Shown: positions 1-9,040 of the stretch, piece by piece
How positions within the stretch are numbered: position 1 is the stretch's first letter
How the letters are laid out: each line of letters starts with the position of its first letter
Assembly: GCA_002240395.1 (NCBI GenBank)
Contig: CP016836.1
Span: 905,001 to 969,000, forward strand
DNA from: Xanthomonas citri pv. mangiferaeindicae
Lineage (GTDB): Bacteria > Pseudomonadota > Gammaproteobacteria > Xanthomonadales > Xanthomonadaceae
Length of the DNA: 64,000 nucleotides
Reading direction: 5' to 3'
Made by a program: the position numbers and the translations under genes
Notes under the pieces: generated by a model
Told to the model about the DNA's origin: nothing
Database searches by the model: none
What the model saw: the letters and a program-made list of their open reading frames with translations, nothing else

Positions 1-523
1 GCTTGCTGTCGCCCAGCAGGCGAATGCTCTCGCGCCGCAGCATGCGTTCGGCGCCAACATCGGCATGGCGCGCCTCGACGACCCGGGCCGCGTCGGCCAG
101 ATCGGCCGCCGATTCGGGGCCGTGGCCTGGCCCCTTGCCCTGCGCCCAGGCGTCGAGCACCTCGGCAATGATCGGAAAGCGTGGCAGCCACCCGTCCAGC
201 CGGGCCCTGGCCTCAGCCATGCGCGTGTCCAGCAATGCGATCCCCAGGTGCTGCGCCAACGCGTCGAGATCGCACACCATCAGCCGCAGCAAGCGTTGCC
301 CGTCGTCTCGATGCCGGTCGCGCTGGGCCGAGATCGCGCCGTCGCGCTCGGCCAGACGGATCTGCGCGTGGAAGTCTTCCTGCTCGGCGAGGGTGGACAG
401 CGCGAGGTACTCGGCCGCGCTCGCGCCCGTCATCGGCAGCGATGCAGGCGCGGACTGGCCGCGCAGGCGTGCCCGCTCGCCCTTGCGCAGCAGCCGTTCG
501 AGCACGCGCCGGGCGGCGCTCAC
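1..523 (-). CDS. jetD: JetD, Wadjet nuclease subunit (N-terminal part, runs off the window)
   Basis: Only the first 174 codons are present. The GTG start overlaps the jetC stop as GTGA (520-523), so it is the last visible gene of a translationally coupled operon. The reading frame is open to the window edge. Near the edge it contains LRRESIRLLGDSK, which resembles the motif preceding the catalytic half in DUF3322/DUF2220 proteins. In the Wadjet family JetD is the toprim-fold nuclease that cuts circular plasmid DNA after the SMC-like motor extrudes it; the toprim residues would lie outside this window. Family assignment rests on the motif plus position after jetC. Confidence 0.8.
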   Translation of the reverse strand, partial: MSAARRVLERLLRKGERARLRGQSAPASLPMTGASAAEYLALSTLAEQEDFHAQIRLAERDGAISAQRDRHRDDGQRLLRLMVCDLDALAQHLGIALLDTRMAEARARLDGWLPRFPIIAEVLDAWAQGKGPGHGPESAADLADAARVVEARHADVGAERMLRRESIRLLGDSK

Positions 524-3500
524 GTCGCGCCGCGCTCGCTCGCAATGCGGGCGGTCTCCTCGGCCAGCAGCTCGGGATGCAGGTCGAACTGGTCGCTGAG
601 CAGCAGCGCGCGGGCAGCCGCCTTGACCTCGATTCGTTCGACCTGCAGCAGATCGCCATCGCGGAACAGTTCGATGTAGCTGTCGAGCACGCCGCTGAGC
701 GTGCCCTGCGCGGTATCGGGGGCGGCGAGCACGAGCTGCAGGCCGAGCGAGCGCAGATAGTTGGTCGTCGCCCGCGCATTCTGGGCGTCGATCTTGTCGC
801 CGAACTCATCCAGCAGGATCAGGCCCATGCCTCCGGGGTGGACATCGCTCTTGCCATAGGCCGCGGCGAGCGCAGCGCCCGCGATGACGTACAGCGGCGC
901 GCGATGCTCGCCGCCCGAGCCCGAGCGCATGCGCTCGCTCAGCGAGCCGATCACGCGATCGTCCTGGCGGATCTGCACCTCGAAGCGGAAGAACCGCCGG
1001 TAGTCGTCGAGCGGCGAATGCGCGCTGCGCGCGGCGGCGCCGTCTTCGATCAGTTCGCGGAACGCGACCGGCACTTCGCCGGCGCTGCCGAACAGGCCGT
1101 CTTCGCCGCCGACATCCGCGGCCCGGCGGATGAAGCGCTCCAGATCGCGGAACTCGGGCACCACCTCGTAATGGAACTGATAGCGCTCGTTGTTGGAGAA
1201 CGCCGGGCTGCTGCGCAAGGTCCGGTTGAGCGTGGAGATCTGCTGCTTGAGGCGATTGAAGTTGTCGTACAGCGCCGACGCGACGCTGGCGCGGAAGGTC
1301 TCGACCGCAGTGGCGTAGGCCTGTTCGGCCTCGCCCTGGTAACGCACCAGGTCGGTGTCGCGCAGTTGCGCGAGTTCGCGCTGCAGCAGGCTGCGCGCCG
1401 GACGCCAGGCGCTGGCGTCGAACTCCAGGTTCAGGCCATGGTCGCGGGCGTACTGCGCCAAGGCGCTCCATGCCTCGGGCAGCAAGCGGCCGAGCTGGCT
1501 GTCGCTGTCGCGGGCACGCTCGTCGCACCGCCGGCTGCGCTCCTCGAGCGAGGGCCATTTGGCGTCGAGTTCCTCGCGCTGGCGCTCGACGCGGTTCGGG
1601 TCGACATCGCCGTCGCGGAAGGCATCGACCGCGGCCTGGGCGACGAGCGCTTCCTGCGCCTGCAGACCTTCGAGCACCCGCTGCGCCTGATCGACGCCGT
1701 TGCGCGACAAGGCTTCGGTGCCGATCAGGGCCTCGATCCGGCGCTCGTTCTCGTCGTGGCGCTCGCGCAACGCCCGCACCTGCTCGGCCAGGCGCAGCAG
1801 GTCGGGATCGACCGCGTCGGCCTGGCTGCGTACGCGCGCGCGGTAACGTGATTCGATCTGGCGATGCTGCAGCAACTGCGCATGCAGGGCGTCGGCGGTC
1901 TCACTGGCGTCGGCGAAGCGCGCGAACGCCTGCTGCAGCGCGTCGAGGCGTCGCGCCTGGGGTTCGCGCTCGCGCAGGTCGCGCTCGACGGCCTCGAGTT
2001 CTTCGCGCAACACCCGAAGGCGTTCGCGTCCGTCGTTCGCGCCGATCCGCAGTTCCGAGCCGGCGGGCAGCCGGCGCCGCTCGATGCCACCGCCCTTGGC
2101 CACCAGGCCGTCGCGGGTCAGGCCCTGGCGGCTGCGCACGACCTCGGCTTCGGTCTCCACGCAGCGCAGATCGCCGAGCTGCCGACGCAGATAAGCGACC
2201 GCATCCGCGTCGTCACCCTCGATCAGCGCTGCGACGCTGTCGGCCGCGGGACGCTCGCCGCGCTGTCCGCGCGCCGCACCGGGCAGCGCGAGCTTGACGC
2301 CGTAGACCGCGCGCGTGCCCTGCAGCGCGCGGTACACGCGCACCGCCTGCTCTTCCTGACCGGCCGGCACCAGCAGCGCTTCGACGTGGCTGCGCAGATA
2401 GGCTTCGATGGCCGGCTGCCAGGCCGCATCGCGCACCCGCACCAGGTCGCAGACCGGCTGCGCCTCGATTCCGGCGTCATGCAGATAGTTCATCAATCGC
2501 ATGACGTCGTCGCGCAGACCGGCCTTGCCGACGCTCAAGCGTTGCTGATTGCCCTTGAGCGCGTCGCGACGGCTGCGCGCCGCCTGCCACGTCTCGTGCG
2601 CGGCGCGGGCGCGTGTGGCGACGGCTGCGCGCAACGGCGCGGCGGCCGCGAGTGCTTCCAGGGCCTGGGCATGGAAGCGATCAGGCGCCAGCGCGATGGC
2701 GGCATCCGGCGCGAGATCGGCCAGCGCGCTGGCCCAGTCATGCCAGGGCGCGACGGCAGCGTCGATCCGGGCCGCGTCGAGCTCGGGACGGCCAGGCCAT
2801 GCACCGCCTGCAACTGATCGCGCACATAGGCGAACTGGGTGCCCAGTTCACGCTTGAGACGGACCAGCTCCTCGCGGTCGCGCTCGGCCAGCTCGTCGAA
2901 CGAGGCCTGCTCGCCGTAGCCGCGGCTGCCCTGGAGCTGTTGCTGGGCGAGCTCGAGTTCGTGCTTGAGGCTCTCGCGCTCGCTGCGCGCGTCCTGCAAC
3001 TGCACGCGGGCCGCCGCCAGCGCCTGACGGGCCGCGTCGCCCGCCTGTTCGGCCTGCTCGACCTGTTCGCCGAGCAGATCGCGGCGGTACTCGGCCGCGA
3101 GCGCACGGTAGGAAGCGGCGCGCACTGCCTGTGCGGCGATCTTGCCGTACTGACGTTCGACCTCTTCGGCCGACTCGATGCGCTGGCGGACCTGCTCGAT
3201 CTTGTCGCGGATCTGGCGGAAGCTCTCGAGCAGCGCGCGGAAGCGGGCGATGTCGGTCGGCCGGTCCTCGGCGACCAGCGTGCGCACGAACAGGTCGACG
3301 TCCTCCACCCGCTGCAGGTTCAGCGCGTTCTGGAACGCCTTGCGATAGGCGTTGAGGTCGGGCTGGACGCCCGGCGCGGCGCGCAGCCGGAACAACAGGT
3401 CACGGACGAAGCGCTCGCTGGTGGTGTGCAGTTCGACCTTCTCGCCCGCCTCGCGGCAGCGGCGGGCAGCCAGTTCGCGGAATGTCGGCCAGGCCAGCGG

Positions 3501-3947
3501 CAGTTCGCGGCCTTTGATGCGCTCCAGGTGGTCGTCGCGTTCGAGCGCGACGCCGGGCAGCAGGTACAGGCCGTGCAGCCGGTGCTCGGGCTCGTCGACA
3601 GAGGCGCCCAGCGCGATGCCGGCCGTCAGCGCCTGACCGGTCTCCTGGTCGCGGAACACCAGGCTGATATAGGTGGTCGCGGTGCGGCGCTTGCGGCCAT
3701 CGTCGCCACTGCGGTACACGCCCAGGCAGTAATCGCGGATGGTGCGCGCCCGTGCGCTGCCGCCGGCCTGGGCGTTGAAGCGGATGCGGCTGCGGTCGCC
3801 GCCCAGCAGCACGATCTGCAGCGCGTCGAGCAGTGCACTCTTGCCGGCGCCGTTGGGCGCGATGATCGCACTGGTCGCGTCCAGTTCGAGGGTCTGCGCC
3901 TCGAACAGGAAGAACTGCACCAGGTGGACGCGTTCAAGCAGCTGCAT
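520..3947 (-). CDS. jetC: JetC, SMC/MukB-like ATPase of Wadjet (apparent frameshift)
   Basis: Motor subunit of a Wadjet/MksB-type SMC complex. The start is the ATG at 3947, which begins MQLLERVHLVQFFLFEAQ and lies inside the end of jetB (14-nt overlap). The Walker A is PNGAGKS near residue 35. A long glutamate/arginine/glutamine-rich coiled-coil middle follows, then the ABC signature SGSGGE near residue 1010 and a Walker B LILLDEFGDKID near 1045. The frame breaks at 2785-2787 (GGG on +, CCC on the coding strand). One added C restores a continuous protein of about 1142 residues, giving VPELDAARIDAAV across the join. The family length is normally about 1100 residues, so the gene is complete apart from this one base. 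It is either a sequencing error or a recent inactivation. Confidence 0.88.
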
Positions 3948-4578
3948 CGTCGTCCTCCGCCTCGTCCCGGGCGTCGTCGTCCTGAGCACCGTCGTCGTCG
4001 CGATTGTGCTGGTCGAGGCGCTGCAGCCACAGTTCGCCGACGATCTCCACGATCGCCGGACGCACCACCAGGTGGAACGGCTGCGGATCGTCGCGGTCCG
4101 AGTCCACCAGCCGCGCCAGGCCCCAGCGGCGCAAGGTTCGCGCGAGCGTGCGCAAGGTGCCGACGTCGGGCATCGGACGGCCGGCCAGCGCCTGGTAGGC
4201 CTCCTGCAGTTCCGGCAGTTCGACGACGACTTCGCCGTGTTCCTCGATCTGTCCCTGGCGCATCGCTTCGTCGTAGCGTTGGCGCAGCACCAGCAGCAGC
4301 AAGGTTTCGTCGAGCGTGACCGCGACCCCTTCGCCATGCGCGGGCAGCGCGACCAGATAGCGGTAGTGCGGATTGCGCGCCAGCCGGATGCCCAGCGGCG
4401 CGAGCGCGCCGACGAAATCGTCGAAATGATCCTCGACCAAGTGGTAGGCCACGCGCGCGGTGCGATCGGCGGCGTAGAGCACCTGCTCGGTGACCAGGCG
4501 ATACGCGGCGCGTTCGAAGTCCTGCACGGCGTACAGGCCATTGGACTGTTGGCTCAAGGTGTTCCAGCTGCGTTTCAT
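3934..4578 (-). CDS. jetB: JetB, MukE-like kite subunit (DUF4194)
   Basis: 214-residue protein, the size of DUF4194/JetB proteins, which act as winged-helix (MukE-like) bridges on the SMC ATPase heads. It starts MKRSWNTLSQQSNGLYAVQD. The globular part is followed by a strongly acidic tail (RDDDGAQDDDARDEAEDDD). The ATG start overlaps the jetA stop (ATGA, 4575-4578) and its end overlaps the jetC start by 14 nt, so the four genes are tightly coupled. Assignment is by length, the leucine/arginine pattern around the DETLLLLVLRQRYDEA helix, and operon position. Confidence 0.8.
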   Translation of the reverse strand: MKRSWNTLSQQSNGLYAVQDFERAAYRLVTEQVLYAADRTARVAYHLVEDHFDDFVGALAPLGIRLARNPHYRYLVALPAHGEGVAVTLDETLLLLVLRQRYDEAMRQGQIEEHGEVVVELPELQEAYQALAGRPMPDVGTLRTLARTLRRWGLARLVDSDRDDPQPFHLVVRPAIVEIVGELWLQRLDQHNRDDDGAQDDDARDEAEDDDAAA

Positions 4579-6032
4579 GCGGGGGTCCGGGAAGCGGGCG
4601 CAAGCCGGCGGACGACGAAGCGCGGTGCGCGCAGTACGCCGTTGTCCAGCGGCTCGGCGGAATCGAGGAGTTCGACACGGAATCCGCGCAGCAGCCGGCT
4701 GAGCGGGTCGTCGCGACGCAGGCCGCCGATCCGCTGGCTGCGCAGCGCGAGCGTGAGCAGGGTCTGGTAGGCGCGCAGGTCCTCGATCGAGGCCACGTGC
4801 ATCTGGGCCGACTCGACGCGATCGGCCTCGCCCAGATGGCGGCCGACATAGCGGGCCATGTCCTCGGCGGTGACCAGCCGCGCGCGCTTCATGCGCCGCA
4901 ACAGGCTCAGTCGCGCGAGCTGCTCGGGCGTCGGCACCTGCGCGGCGTTGGCACTGCGTGGGATCGGCTGCGGCCGGGTCCGCGGCGGCCGCAGGCGGGT
5001 CTCATCCATCAGCGCGCCGGGCGCGACCGGCAAGCGCAGCGCCTCGGCCGGCGCGGTCAGCACACCACGACAGGCACGACGCAGCAGGATGTCGAGCCGG
5101 TCGGGCGCGCGCAGCCGATAGTCGAGGAAGGCCAGCGCGCGACGGTTGGCCTGGCGAATGTCGTCATCGAGCCGACCGAGGTACTCGTCGATGCGCTCGA
5201 GCTCGCGCAGGCGGCGCAGGCTGCGCCCGAGCCGCAGCGCCGCGCGGGCATCATCGCCGCCGGCCAGGTGCTCGCGGTACCAGGCCCGCAGCGCCTCGTG
5301 CCGCGGGCCGGTCTCGACCTGCTGCACCATCGCCAGGATCGAACTGCGGCGCGCCAGCGGGTGGTCGGCACGGTGCAGGCCGGCGTAGTCGCCGATGAAG
5401 AAGCGCGAGACGTACTGCTCGAACCATTGCCGCGCGAACTGCGCGGTGGTCTCGGCGCGGCTGAGCTCGGGCATCAGGTCGCGCACCTGCAGGCTCATCG
5501 ACGCCAGCGAGACCAGCAGACGGCGGGCCTGGTCGGCCGCTTCGTCGAGGGCGTCGCCGGCGCCGGCGCCGGCGCCGTCGACGACCTGCTGCATCTGCAT
5601 TTCGATCGAGCGCACCTTGGCCGAAACGAACGTCGGCCCGTGTTCGGCGAACTCGACCAGCGTCGACAGCAGCTGCGAAACCGCCGGCGGCATGGCGACC
5701 ATCTCGCGCGCGCCGATGCGCTCCTGGCGCAGCCAGCCGGCGTTGCGGAACCGCTCGTAGATGCCATGGGCGCGGATGCCCGGCGGCGTGTCCGGGCCCT
5801 GCCCGTCCTCGTCCTCCCAGGGATCGTCGGCGACCAGATAGCGCTCGATCGCGGCGGTGATCTCGCGACGCGGCAAGCCGTGACTAGGCGGCATCGGCGC
5901 ATCGGGGCCGAAGAATTCATCGAACAAACGGTGCAGCAGCAGCCAGTAATGCTCGCGGTTGGCCGAGGCCAGCGGGCCGAACACGCCGGCTGGCACGACC
6001 GAGAACAGCGAGGGCGGAGTCGGATCGCTCAT
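4575..6032 (-). CDS. jetA: JetA, kleisin-like subunit of Wadjet
   Basis: 485-residue first gene of the jetABCD operon. The N-terminus reads SLFSVVPAGVFGPLASANREHYWLLLHRLFDEFFGP, typical of JetA proteins, which are MukF-like kleisins joining the SMC heads. The middle is helical and charged (for example ELERIDEYLGRLDDDIRQ). The gene opens 118 nt downstream of the glmS stop on the same strand. I see no clear promoter in that gap, so the operon may depend on read-through or on a promoter I cannot recognise. No obvious Shine-Dalgarno sequence precedes the ATG. Confidence 0.8.
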   Translation of the reverse strand: MSDPTPPSLFSVVPAGVFGPLASANREHYWLLLHRLFDEFFGPDAPMPPSHGLPRREITAAIERYLVADDPWEDEDGQGPDTPPGIRAHGIYERFRNAGWLRQERIGAREMVAMPPAVSQLLSTLVEFAEHGPTFVSAKVRSIEMQMQQVVDGAGAGAGDALDEAADQARRLLVSLASMSLQVRDLMPELSRAETTAQFARQWFEQYVSRFFIGDYAGLHRADHPLARRSSILAMVQQVETGPRHEALRAWYREHLAGGDDARAALRLGRSLRRLRELERIDEYLGRLDDDIRQANRRALAFLDYRLRAPDRLDILLRRACRGVLTAPAEALRLPVAPGALMDETRLRPPRTRPQPIPRSANAAQVPTPEQLARLSLLRRMKRARLVTAEDMARYVGRHLGEADRVESAQMHVASIEDLRAYQTLLTLALRSQRIGGLRRDDPLSRLLRGFRVELLDSAEPLDNGVLRAPRFVVRRLAPASRTPA

Positions 6033-6150
6033 CGAGCGTCGCGTCCGTGCGGGCGGTACGTCGTCTTCACCGCGGCATTTTCACAGATCGCGTGGCCGGC
6101 GTGGGTGTGCCGCCGCGTCCGGCAACGGCCGGGCGGCGGCGCCCGCCGGC

Positions 6151-7983
6151 CTACTCGACGGTGACCGACTTGGCGAGATTGCGCGGCTTGTCGACGTCGG
6201 TGCCGCGCGCCAGTGCGGTGTGGTAGGCCAGCAGCTGCACCGGGATCGTGTGCACGATCGGGCTCAGCACGCCGACATGGCGCGGGGTGCGGATCACGTG
6301 CACGCCCTCGGACGGGCCGAAGTTGCTGTCGGCATCGGTGAAGACGAACAGCTCGCCACCGCGCGCGCGCACCTCTTGCATGTTGGACTTGACCTTCTCC
6401 AGCAAGCCGTCCTTGGGCGCGATCACAACGACCGGCATGTCGGCATCGACCAACGCCAGCGGGCCGTGCTTGAGCTCGCCCGCCGGATAGGCCTCGGCGT
6501 GGATGTAGGAGATCTCCTTGAGCTTGAGCGCGCCTTCGAGTGCGATCGGGTAATGCACGCCGCGGCCCAGGAACAGCGCATGCTGCTTGGGTGCAAAGCG
6601 CTCGGCCCACGAGGCGATCTGCGGCTCGAGGTTGAGCGCGTGCTGCACGCTGCCCGGCAGATGGCGCAGGGCCTCGACGTAGTCGGCCTCCTGCGCGGCA
6701 TCGACGCGGCCGTTCAATTTCCCGAGCGTGGCGGCCAGCGCGAACAGGCCGACGAGCTGGGTCGTGAACGCCTTGGTCGAGGCGACACCGATCTCGGCGC
6801 CGGCGCGGGTATAGAACACCAGGCTGCTGGCGCGCGGGATCGCACTCTCGGGCACGTTGCAGATCGACAGCGTGTGCCGGTGGCCGAGCGACTTGGCGTA
6901 CTTGAGCGCCTCCATCGTGTCGAGCGTTTCGCCCGACTGGGAGATGGTCACGATCAGGTGCTTGGGGTTGGCCACCGCCTCGCGATAGCGATACTCGCTG
7001 GCGATCTCGACCGAGCACGGCAGCCCGGCGATCGACTCGATCCAGTAGCGTGCGACCGAGCCGGCATAGAAGCTGGTGCCGCAGGCGAGGATCTGCACGC
7101 CCTCGATCTCGCCCAGCACCTGGCCGTCGGCATCGCCGAACAGCGCCGGCGCGAAGGCGGCTGCATCGATGATCGCCTCGAGCGTGTCGCCCAGCGCGCG
7201 CGGCTGTTCGTGGATCTCCTTCTGCATGAAGTGCCGGTACGGCCCGAGCTCCAGCGACGCCAGCGAGACGTCGGACAGGTGTTCGGGGCGCGTCACCTCG
7301 GCCCCGGTGCCGTCGAAGATCCGCACCGCATTGCGGGTGAGCTCGGCGGTGTCGCCTTCTTCGAGGAAGATCACCCGGCGGGTGGCCTGGAGGATCGCCG
7401 AGACATCGGAGGCGACGAACTGTTCGCCCTCGCCCAGACCGACCAGCAACGGGCAGCCCATCCGCGCCGCGACCAGGCGACCGGGGTCGCGCCGGTCGAT
7501 CACCGCCAGCGCGTAGGCGCCATCAAGCTCATTGACCGTGGCCTGCAGCGCGGCCAGCAGATCCAGCCCCTGGGTCTGGTGATGGTGGATCAGGTGGGCG
7601 ATGACCTCGGTGTCGGTCTGCGATTCGAAGACGTAGCCCAGTGCGGTCAGGCGCTCGCGCTGCGTCTCGTGGTTCTCGATGATGCCGTTGTGCACCAGCG
7701 CCAGCGTGTCGTGGCTGATGTGCGGATGCGCGTTGTGCTCGGTCACGCCGCCGTGGGTCGCCCAGCGCGTGTGGCCGATCCCTAAGGACGCGTGCAGCCC
7801 CTCGACCTGCGCGGCGGCGGCCATCTCGGCGACGCGGCCGGTCCGGCGCACGCGCCGCACCCTGTCGCCGTCGAGCACGGCGATGCCGGCCGAATCGTAG
7901 CCGCGGTACTCGAGCCGCTTGAGGCCTTCGACCAGGACCGGGACCACATCGCGATCCGCGATCGCACCGACGATTCCGCACAT
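6151..7983 (-). CDS. glmS: Glutamine-fructose-6-phosphate aminotransferase
   Basis: Makes glucosamine-6-phosphate from fructose-6-phosphate and glutamine, the first step to UDP-GlcNAc for peptidoglycan and LPS. The ATG at 7983 is chosen because it gives MCGIVGA, placing the catalytic cysteine as residue 2, which becomes the free N-terminus; a GTG three codons upstream would bury it. An N-terminal class II amidotransferase domain (RLEYRGYDSAG) is followed by two SIS domains (SQSGETLDTMEAL, STKAFTTQ) and the C-terminal PRNLAKSVTVE with the ring-opening lysine. Length 610, as usual. No glmS ribozyme is seen. The tonB-like gene ends 78 nt upstream. Confidence 0.97.
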   Translation of the reverse strand: MCGIVGAIADRDVVPVLVEGLKRLEYRGYDSAGIAVLDGDRVRRVRRTGRVAEMAAAAQVEGLHASLGIGHTRWATHGGVTEHNAHPHISHDTLALVHNGIIENHETQRERLTALGYVFESQTDTEVIAHLIHHHQTQGLDLLAALQATVNELDGAYALAVIDRRDPGRLVAARMGCPLLVGLGEGEQFVASDVSAILQATRRVIFLEEGDTAELTRNAVRIFDGTGAEVTRPEHLSDVSLASLELGPYRHFMQKEIHEQPRALGDTLEAIIDAAAFAPALFGDADGQVLGEIEGVQILACGTSFYAGSVARYWIESIAGLPCSVEIASEYRYREAVANPKHLIVTISQSGETLDTMEALKYAKSLGHRHTLSICNVPESAIPRASSLVFYTRAGAEIGVASTKAFTTQLVGLFALAATLGKLNGRVDAAQEADYVEALRHLPGSVQHALNLEPQIASWAERFAPKQHALFLGRGVHYPIALEGALKLKEISYIHAEAYPAGELKHGPLALVDADMPVVVIAPKDGLLEKVKSNMQEVRARGGELFVFTDADSNFGPSEGVHVIRTPRHVGVLSPIVHTIPVQLLAYHTALARGTDVDKPRNLAKSVTVE

Positions 7984-8061
7984 ACCGCCCACTCCTGCCA
8001 GTCAATGCGCCATTCTAGCGGCCGGCCAGGTCCCGGCGCAGAGGCCCCCACACGCCACCAT

Positions 8062-8843
8062 TCAGTGCATGAAGAACTCGACCGGGACCGCGATCTCGAT
8101 CGGGGCCGGCAGATCGGCGGGAATCGCCGGCAGCGGCGCGGCGCGATGAAACGTCTCGATCGCCGCGGCATCGAGCCGGGTCGATCCCGACGAGCGTGCG
8201 AGCGCGGCCGACAGCACGCGACCGGCCCGGTCCATGCGCAGGCGCACGATCGCCACCCCCTCCTCGCCGCGCGTCCGCGCCGCGCTCGGGTAATGCCGGT
8301 ACTGTGCCAGTCGCGCCATCACCCGCGCTTCCCAGCGATTGTCGCGACGACCTGCCAGAACCTCGGTGGACGGCGCGGGCGGACTCTGCGGGGCGGCAGC
8401 CTGCCGGTCGTGCGGCGCTGGCGGGTCCATAGACACCTCCGTGGCGGTCGAGGCAGCGGCGTGCTCCGGACGCGCAATATCCGCCAGCACCGGCAGCGGG
8501 TCGGACGGCGCCGTGAGCGGCTGCGGCTGCGGCTGCGGCGTTCGCGGCGCTTGGGCGGGCGCGGGCTTCCGGCGCGCCTCGGACACCGGTGCGGGCGCGC
8601 GCCTCGGCTCGACCGGAACCGGCGGCGCGGCGGCGAGCAGAAAACTCACTTCGATCACCGCGTCGGCCATCGGTGGCGGGGCGGCCCCTGGCCCGGCCCC
8701 AATACCAGCAGCACGACCACGGCGTGCGCCACGACGGCACCCAATGCGGCACCTGCGCGCTGGATGCGGACGCCGCGGTCCACGCAGCGTAACGATCGGG
8801 ATCGGGCCGTTCCGGCTGCGGCCGGTCCCGGGCACGTCAACAT
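8062..8843 (-). CDS. tonB: TonB-family energy transducer (apparent frameshift)
   Basis: About 260 residues. One N-terminal membrane helix (GAALGAVVAHAVVVLLVLG) is followed by a proline/alanine-rich periplasmic spacer (PQPQPQPL) and a C-terminal TonB domain (YPSAARTRGEEGVAIVRLRMDRAGRV). It links the inner-membrane proton-motive force to outer-membrane receptors. The helix and the rest lie in different frames; adding one base to the C4 run at 8697-8700 (G4 on the coding strand) joins them as LGAGPGAAPPPMADAV. The start taken is the ATG at 8843; a GTG at 8783 would give a more usual short cytoplasmic tail. A Fur-box-like palindrome lies 19 nt upstream. The TonB-dependent receptor at 55-58 kb is one possible client. 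Confidence 0.82.
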
Positions 8844-8861
8844 GACGCTGACGACTCCATG

Positions 8862-8878
8862 ATGCGAATGATTCGCAT
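8862..8878. promoter_or_regulatory. Fur-box-like palindrome upstream of tonB
   Basis: ATGCGAAT-G-ATTCGCAT is a perfect 8+1+8 inverted repeat 19 nt upstream of the tonB-like start. The odd symmetry and the central AATGATT match the AATGATTNTCATT style of Fur operators. Iron control of tonB genes is well established. The same block is about 110 bp upstream of the sigma-54 promoter of the divergent efflux operon, so it is most likely for tonB. Confidence 0.55.
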
Positions 8879-8909
8879 TTTCTCATATGTGCTGAAGGAT
8901 GTGGCGCGC

Positions 8910-8948
8910 GTGTCCGCGCCGCGGACGTCCGGACACGGCTGCGGACAC
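8910..8948. promoter_or_regulatory. Cluster of CGGACAC repeats, possible activator binding sites
   Basis: GTGTCCG (8910-8916) and CGGACAC (8930-8936) form an inverted repeat with a 13-nt spacer. A further CGGACAC follows at 8942-8948 and a CGGACG lies at 8922-8927. The cluster ends about 45 bp upstream of the sigma-54 element. Enhancer-binding proteins of the NtrC type usually bind inverted repeats upstream of their promoters, so these are the best candidates for sites bound by the regulator at 21518-22852. That link is inferred. Confidence 0.4.
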
Positions 8949-8990
8949 CCGAACACTTCTGAAATTCTCAATAAAATCAGATTCTTATAT

Positions 8991-9007
8991 TTGGCACGAT
9001 CCCTGCT
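8991..9007 (+). promoter_or_regulatory. Sigma-54 (RpoN) promoter of the adaptor-ATPase-permease operon
   Basis: TTGGCACG-N4-CTGCT matches the RpoN consensus TTGGCACG-N4-TTGCW with one mismatch. The invariant GG (8993-8994) and GC (9005-9006) are exactly 10 nt apart, as required. Transcription would start near 9018, upstream of the ATG at 9041; this rules out the more upstream TTG at 9008 as the start codon. The operon encodes its own AAA+ sigma-54 activator. Confidence 0.75.
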
Positions 9008-9040
9008 TTGTTACTGACAGATCCCGAACGTGCCCCGTCC

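Noticed and set aside
7984..8061. Search for a glmS ribozyme or other riboswitch upstream of glmS.
   Set aside because: Only 78 nt separate tonB from glmS, and I see none of the ribozyme core. That element is characteristic of Gram-positive bacteria.
9008..9040. An upstream TTG start for the adaptor protein.
   Set aside because: It falls within or just after the sigma-54 -12 element, upstream of the expected transcription start near 9018.
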